Positions 58,901 through 64,000 of a DNA stretch of 64,000 bases are shown here, piece after piece. The translations under genes and the position numbers were made by a program. The stretch is taken from positions 389,617 through 453,616 of the forward strand of contig QKWP01000058.1 in assembly GCA_003550325.1 (NCBI GenBank), written 5' to 3'. Each line of letters begins with the position of its first letter. Within the stretch, counting starts at the first letter, position 1. Under the pieces are notes generated by a model. The model was not told the origin of the DNA. It saw nothing but the letters and a program-made list of their open reading frames with translations, and did not search any database. This DNA is from Gigaspora rosea (taxonomy: Eukaryota > Glomeromycota > Glomeromycetes > Diversisporales > Gigasporaceae).

Positions 58901-61006
58901 ATGTTTGACCACTGGGACAGTTTTTCGAATTATTAGATTCACATTGGCCGTTTTTGCAAGTTTGATCACCTGAGCACTATAAAATATAATTATTAGAAAT
59001 GTTAGTAAAGAATATTAAACTATTAAAAGAAATAAAATAAAGCACATACCTTTTTACCACAACTTCCACAATTATTCCCATCATTCATGATATCACAGCA
59101 ACCATCTTTGCATAATGTTTGACCACTGGGACAGTTTTTCGAATTATTAGATTCACATTGGCCGTTTTTGCAAGTTTGATCACCTGAGCACTATAAAATA
59201 TAATTATTAGAAATGTTAGTAAAGAATATTAAACTATTAAAAGAAATAAAATAAAGCACATACCTTTTTACCACAACTTCCACAATTATTCCCATCATTC
59301 ATGATATCACAGCAACCATCTTTGCATAATGTTTGACCACTGGGACAGTTTTTCGAATTATTAGATTCACATTGGCCGTTTTTGCAAGTTTGATCACCTG
59401 AGCACTATAAAATATAATTATTAGAAATGTTAGTAAAGAATATTAAACTATTAAAAGAAATAAAATAAAGCACATACCTTTTTACCACAACTTCCACAAT
59501 TATTCCCATCATTCATGATATCACAGCAACCATCTTTGCATAATGTTTGACCACTGGGACAGTTTTTCGAATTATTAGATACACATTTCCCTTTTTTACA
59601 AGTTTGATCACCTGCGCACTATACATGTAAAATATAAGTATTAAAAGATTAGTAGGTAATATAAATACTATTAAAAGAAAATATAAAGTAGAATACATAC
59701 TTTTTTATCGCAACCTCCACAATTCTTTTCATCATTCTTAATGTCAACACAGGAACCGTTGCATGATGCTTTGCCACGTTTGCAACTATCACAACATTTG
59801 CCCTTTTTACATGTTTGACCATTGTTACACTGGTAATATCACCATTATAAAACAAATTAGAATTTCTAATAAAGTAATATAAAAGTGGAATAAAATATAA
59901 ATATACTCACAGCGTTGCCACAGGAACCACAGTTATTATTATCTTTCTTGGTGTTGACGCAGGTACCACTGCATAGTGTTTTGCCGCGTTTGCAAGAGTT
60001 ATTATCGCAACATTTACCATTGTCACATACTTGACCATTATCACACTGTGAATATAATTATCGCAAAGAAGTTAAAAAGTAATGCTAAAATAATTAAAAA
60101 GGATAATAAATACACACCATATTGCCACATGATCCACAGTTATTTTTATCATTCTTGGTGTTAACACAGGTATCGCCACATAGTGATTTACTGCCTGTGC
60201 ATTTATTAACGTTAACACATTTTCCATTCTTACATTCCTGGCCATTATTACACTATATGATTATTTGATAAAAATTATATAAAAAAAAAAATTAATATAC
60301 ACGCATTGTTGCTGCACATATTAAACTAGAGAGGTCGGTAATGATGCCTGATGAAGTCACGTGACCTGACGATAGTAAATGACGAAACCATGTGTTCATC
60401 AATTCGTCAACGACAAAAAATAGCTTCATCAGGAATCTATAACGTTCAGATTCGTATAATTACAAAAACAGGCACATTTGGTCAGAGAATTACAGCTATA
60501 CAAATAAATTTAATCAATGATCATTCTGTCTAATGAATAAGTTGCTGATATTAGCCAGCGTAGGGTTGTAATTATTTTTTTAATACATCCCTAGGCGACT
60601 TCAGCAACTTATTTATTTTTTCATTGTTTGTCCATTGTTTGTCCAAGAATTTGAGAATAGCTGTAAACTTGACGAAAAAATATTTGCCAAAAATAGAATA
60701 TCGACAGTGAAGTAACGTGACCCGATATTAAGCACAGAAATACAGTATATAGATTTGGAAGTAATACATACAGCATTATTACAATAACCGCAATTATTTG
60801 AATCACATGAGACATCTACTTTGGCATTGTTGCAAATTTGTTGAGAATTACTAGTTGGTTTCCGCCCATGCGCTTGCGATACAGCTAATGAAAAATAATA
60901 AGAGTGAAACTGTGTTACATAATACTTTGCAAAGTAATAAGAAAAGATCTATACCGGAAAGAGCACATATGACAATAAATAAAATAGTAAATAATTTAGT
61001 ATGCAT
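55930..61006 (-). CDS. Secreted cysteine-rich protein built of tandem exon repeats
   Basis: Twenty-three exons on the minus strand give about 1001 residues. Exon 1 (61006-60955) and exon 2 (60884-60772) encode a signal peptide (MHTKLFTILFIVICALS with cleavage near SQAHG) and a first C-rich piece with NNCGYC. Three diverged modules follow (60252-60118, 60045-59911, 59829-59701; 45, 45 and 43 codons). Then come 17 modules of exactly 47 codons (59618-59478 down to 56195-56055), and a short last exon (55974-55930) ends GKCCD. Each 47-residue module has nine Cys: CSGDQTCKNGQC, then NCPSGQTLCKDGCCD, then NNCGSCGKK. The internal module exons examined start and end in phase 0. NNCGxCG...CPxGQ repeats occur in many secreted fungal and animal proteins; a wall or extracellular role is inference. 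Intron 2 is unusually long (60253-60771). Confidence 0.88.
56055..59618 (-). repeat. Exon-intron tandem array, 214-bp period
   Basis: A 141-bp exon plus 73-bp intron repeats with a strict 214-bp spacing. Donor words CACATAC (plus-strand view) are at 56689, 56903, 57117 and so on to 59471. The 13 units with exons from 56696 to 59264 look identical base for base by eye, introns included. The two or three units at each end have substitutions and length changes. Confidence 0.9.
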
Positions 61007-62189
61007 TTTATCTCTAAGTTTATCTAATGATCATGCGAAGAGTGATGATTAATGAAAATGAGATGTATTATAAGGAAATTGATATTATTAAGGAAAATGA
61101 GATTGTTGAGGAAATCTAAAATACTTGAAGAAAATGATATTATTAAGGGAAAAATGAGATTATTAAGGAAAATGAGATTGTCGAGAAATTCTAAAACACT
61201 TGAAGTAAACAAGATTATCGCGGAAAATAAGATTAATTGAGGGGGTTAAAGGTTTACAACTGTTTTCAAAATTTTGAAAACAGCTATAATTTAAAAGAGG
61301 TGTTAATGATAAGGTGGAGGTATAATTCGAAAAGGCGAACTCGAAGTATAGAATTGATTCTTTAGAGATATTTATATATTTTATTCCATATGCACAATGT
61401 CTTATTTTCGCATTATAAAATCAGATGCCGCCAAGATTTTGGGTTTTTAGGCTTAGTACAATATGTTCCGTTGTTACATATAATTTCTTTGTTATTGATT
61501 TTAATTTATATTAAATGATTAAATTGCCTCTGCCTCTTAAACATTGTATTCAAAATTGAATGATATTTTTAGATTCTTCCATGTTCAATATCTTTTTTAA
61601 TTCGTCAATGCAAATAACTTTGTCTAGTCCGTTAAATTTTTTATAATCTATTACTATACGACTAGATTAAAACTAATAGTACTATAAATAAATGATCACC
61701 TAAGAAATTAAAACTGCTTAAAGTAAAACAAGCTTTCGATCGGCCGTACCAAGCAGTTTAATATCTTAAAGTTGATCGCATTGTTTTTTGAAACATGAAA
61801 TTTATTCATGATTAAAATCATTGGACTGTAGTATTTTGCCAAGTTGCAATATTGTATCTATCTATCACGGGTTAACTTATACACTATATTAAGTTAATAC
61901 TGTATAGTCATTAAAAATACTATGTAACTATAGTAAGTTAAGCAGATTGCGCTTTTTAGACTGCTGTACGCACTTCCCACGCCAATTGGTTTCAAAAGAT
62001 GCATTAAATTATTTGCTATATATGTCGCACAATGCAGTGACATTGATGCTTTATTATGCAGGATGTAAATCGATTCTTTATGTCATACATAAGAAAATGT
62101 AATAACTGTTACGTATTAAAATTATTAAGCATATTATGTCATTAAACTTTAAGCCTATAGCATGTTCAACAATGCTATAGCGGACGGTT
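61007..62189. promoter_or_regulatory. Upstream region of the cysteine-rich gene
   Basis: Non-coding. Immediately upstream (about 61080-61215) is a roughly 75-bp imperfect tandem repeat with TTATTAAGGAAAATGAGATT. A perfect 24-bp palindrome lies at 61260-61283. No other feature is supported. Confidence 0.4.
61260..61283. promoter_or_regulatory. Perfect 24-bp palindrome
   Basis: CTGTTTTCAAAA followed directly by its exact inverse. It sits about 250 bp upstream of the cysteine-rich gene start. It could be a dimeric-factor site or a chance AT palindrome. Confidence 0.4.
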
Positions 62190-63240
62190 TTTATTTCAGT
62201 CTCGGGTATTGCCAAATACGTCTAAAGTTAATAAAGTGAAATATGAGTTGTCTCCGTTTTAGGGTTAGGTATGCATATGCAAAATTGCCTACGCGTCAAT
62301 TTTAATTTACTTATCCAAAGTAGGTTAGACTGCTTTAGACGAACCCAAATATGGGGACCGCTAAAGTCTTGTACCCACGTGACTTTTGAAATTTCAGTCT
62401 CGGATATTACTAAATTTGGACAATGAAGATCACACCCTTTTTTGTATATTTAGAAAACTTCCTATAGCTATTAGAATCGATTTATAGATTTAATATAGAC
62501 AGTAGCGGGATCATGTAATAAATTTTTGAATTATAGATACGTGGTCTAGGGATCACTTGCGATTCCAGGGGCTTTATAAGGTGGTTATTTACCAAATCAG
62601 TAAAAAACGATGGTTGGCGTAAATTTAGCACCATAGACTAGTAGTATAGAATAGTTGTAGACTTAAATGGAAGTATCAAGAATTTTTTTAAATGTCGTCT
62701 AAAGCGGAGTAGAATCACGTGATTTCTGACCAATCAAATTATCGATTTTTATGATTTCGGCGAAGCAAACATGAAAGAGAAGCGAAAACCTTGAAAAATA
62801 CAAAAAACGGCAGCCTAAATCTACCTTGGTGTCTTAATTAAAAATGTCGGGAAGGCAATTTTGCTTATATATTACAACTTAAAACCTATCTAACCCTAAT
62901 CTAAGATGACCATAACCCTAAAGTTAATTCGATAAATATTTTTACAAGAATCTGCTCCGCTCTAGACGTCCCCCAAAAGAGGGTGTGATCTGCATCGTCC
63001 AAATTTGGTAATATCCGAGACTTAATTATAATTAGGGTTGGGGTTAGTTTACCATTAGGATGAGAAGGTAAAATTGCCTTCACGGCATTTTTTATTAATG
63101 CATCAAAACGGGTTTAGACTATCGTTTTTATATTTGACTTCTTCGAAATGACCTGTGTAAACAAAATTTCATTATTTTGATTGGCTTATCCAATATAAAA
63201 AATCACGGGCTTTAGCGACCCCTAAATATGGAAATCAGCT
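62190..63240. repeat. Degenerate nested foldback region
   Basis: CAGTCTCGGATATTACTAAATT (about 62395) is inverted as AATTTGGTAATATCCGAGACT (about 63004). A related left word lies near 62200. CTTTAGACG/GTCTAAAG words face each other near 62335, 62697 and 62965, and GGCAATTTTGC recurs near 62285 and 62857. No frame. Confidence 0.5.
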
Positions 63241-64000
63241 TGCAACATAGTAAAAGACTATTATATATTAAAAATATAGTATTTTTGGTTTTTTGAAAAG
63301 ATCATAATTTAATAATAAATCTTCGAATTTTGAATAGCTACGATTAACCGGATGTAATCGGTTCGAACACCGATCATAGTTTATTTGACAGATTTATGTA
63401 AATCTACATACATATAAAATTCAAAAAAGTTCTCAACTATCAAAATTGATTATATTTTTGTAAAGATATATTTGTTCAAAAATATTAATACAATTTTTTA
63501 TATTTTTTTAGTTAATGAAAATTTGCAATATGTAGCATGTGATTATAATTTTTTAAAATATAAATAATCATATTTACTATATTTTTTGTACACAAAAAAT
63601 TTAAAAATACTATGCATGCTTTATCAATTATAATAGTTATGAAAACTTTTATCAAGCACTATACATATCCTATTTATCTAATATTTAAACTTTTTAGCTT
63701 AGTTAAATACATATAAATAATAAAATTATTAATTGAATTGAAATAATTAGTGAGTACAAATGCAATTAATCAATAGTAATCTAGTTAGTTTTTTTTTTAA
63801 TATTATAAAAGACATATTTCTTATATTGTTGCAAAATTTATCTGAATTATAGCATCAAAATTTATTATTTTTTTAAGAATTTATTGTGTTTTATAAATTA
63901 TGTAACTCATGATTATCTGTTATGATTTTTTTTTAATAATGATTAAGATTATAATTGTGTAATTATAAAGTTTGACTATTGTATTAAGTTTAGTGCTTAC
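63241..64000. other. AT-rich non-coding
   Basis: No gene, repeat or RNA supported. Confidence 0.4.

Noticed and set aside
56055-59618. CRISPR-like or pure satellite reading of the 214-bp repeats
   Set aside because: Each unit has a clean 47-codon exon with splice sites and continues in frame into diverged modules and a signal peptide, so it is a gene; spacers are not unique.
60340-60380. Box C/D snoRNA in the long intron
   Set aside because: TGATGA and CTGA words are present but too close together and without a terminal stem.
63340-63380. Box-B-like GGTTCGAACACC as a tRNA gene
   Set aside because: The motif has an extra base, no box A stands at the right distance and no acceptor stem closes.

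Overview
The window looks like nuclear DNA of a filamentous fungus with a repeat-bloated, very AT-rich genome. Short phase-consistent spliceosomal introns, protein-kinase genes that begin with a short MSEQ-type leader, MACPF-like families and this style of LINE all point to an arbuscular mycorrhizal fungus (Glomeromycotina, Rhizophagus-like). That placement rests on recalled family resemblance, not on a search. Nothing looks bacterial, and no rRNA or intact tRNA gene was seen.

Layout. 0.6-6.2 kb: a decayed LINE on the minus strand, with ORF1, APE-type endonuclease, reverse transcriptase and RNase H remnants, several catalytic residues lost and many stops. 7-17 kb: a gene-free zone of nested inverted-repeat elements, including a foldback inside a foldback that carries a 327-bp hairpin array, plus TA-flanked pogo/Tigger-like MITEs. 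12.5-13.3 kb: tandem repeats that look like introns. 17.2-19.1 kb: long pyrimidine-only tracts. 19-23.4 kb: dispersed repeat ends and weak coding remnants.

23.8-34.5 kb and 43.9-55.7 kb hold two copies of the same three-gene cassette in the same order and orientation: K(+), M(-), P(+). K is a protein kinase fused to a MACPF-like region and a conserved C-terminal region. M is a helical N-terminal domain, possibly MLKL-like, fused to a related MACPF-like region. P is like K without the kinase and with a shorter C-terminus. The second copy is open throughout (about 893, 676 and 491 residues). In the first copy all three genes carry frameshifts, and K also has an in-frame stop. An intact 544-residue multi-pass membrane protein (35.0-36.6 kb, minus) lies between the copies.

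55.9-61.0 kb: a 23-exon minus-strand gene for a secreted cysteine-rich protein of about 1001 residues. Seventeen of its exons are 141-bp modules, mostly spaced exactly 214 bp apart, and 13 successive exon-plus-intron units look identical by eye. 61-64 kb is non-coding and carries foldback repeats.

How the genes may work together. The cassette pairs a kinase and a helical-bundle protein with the same putative pore-forming module. This recalls regulated membrane-permeabilising (cell-death or self/non-self) systems, but the function is inference only. The sequence directly shows the architecture, the conserved Y-G-x-F-Y-x6-G-G signature, the matching intron phases and the loss of one copy.
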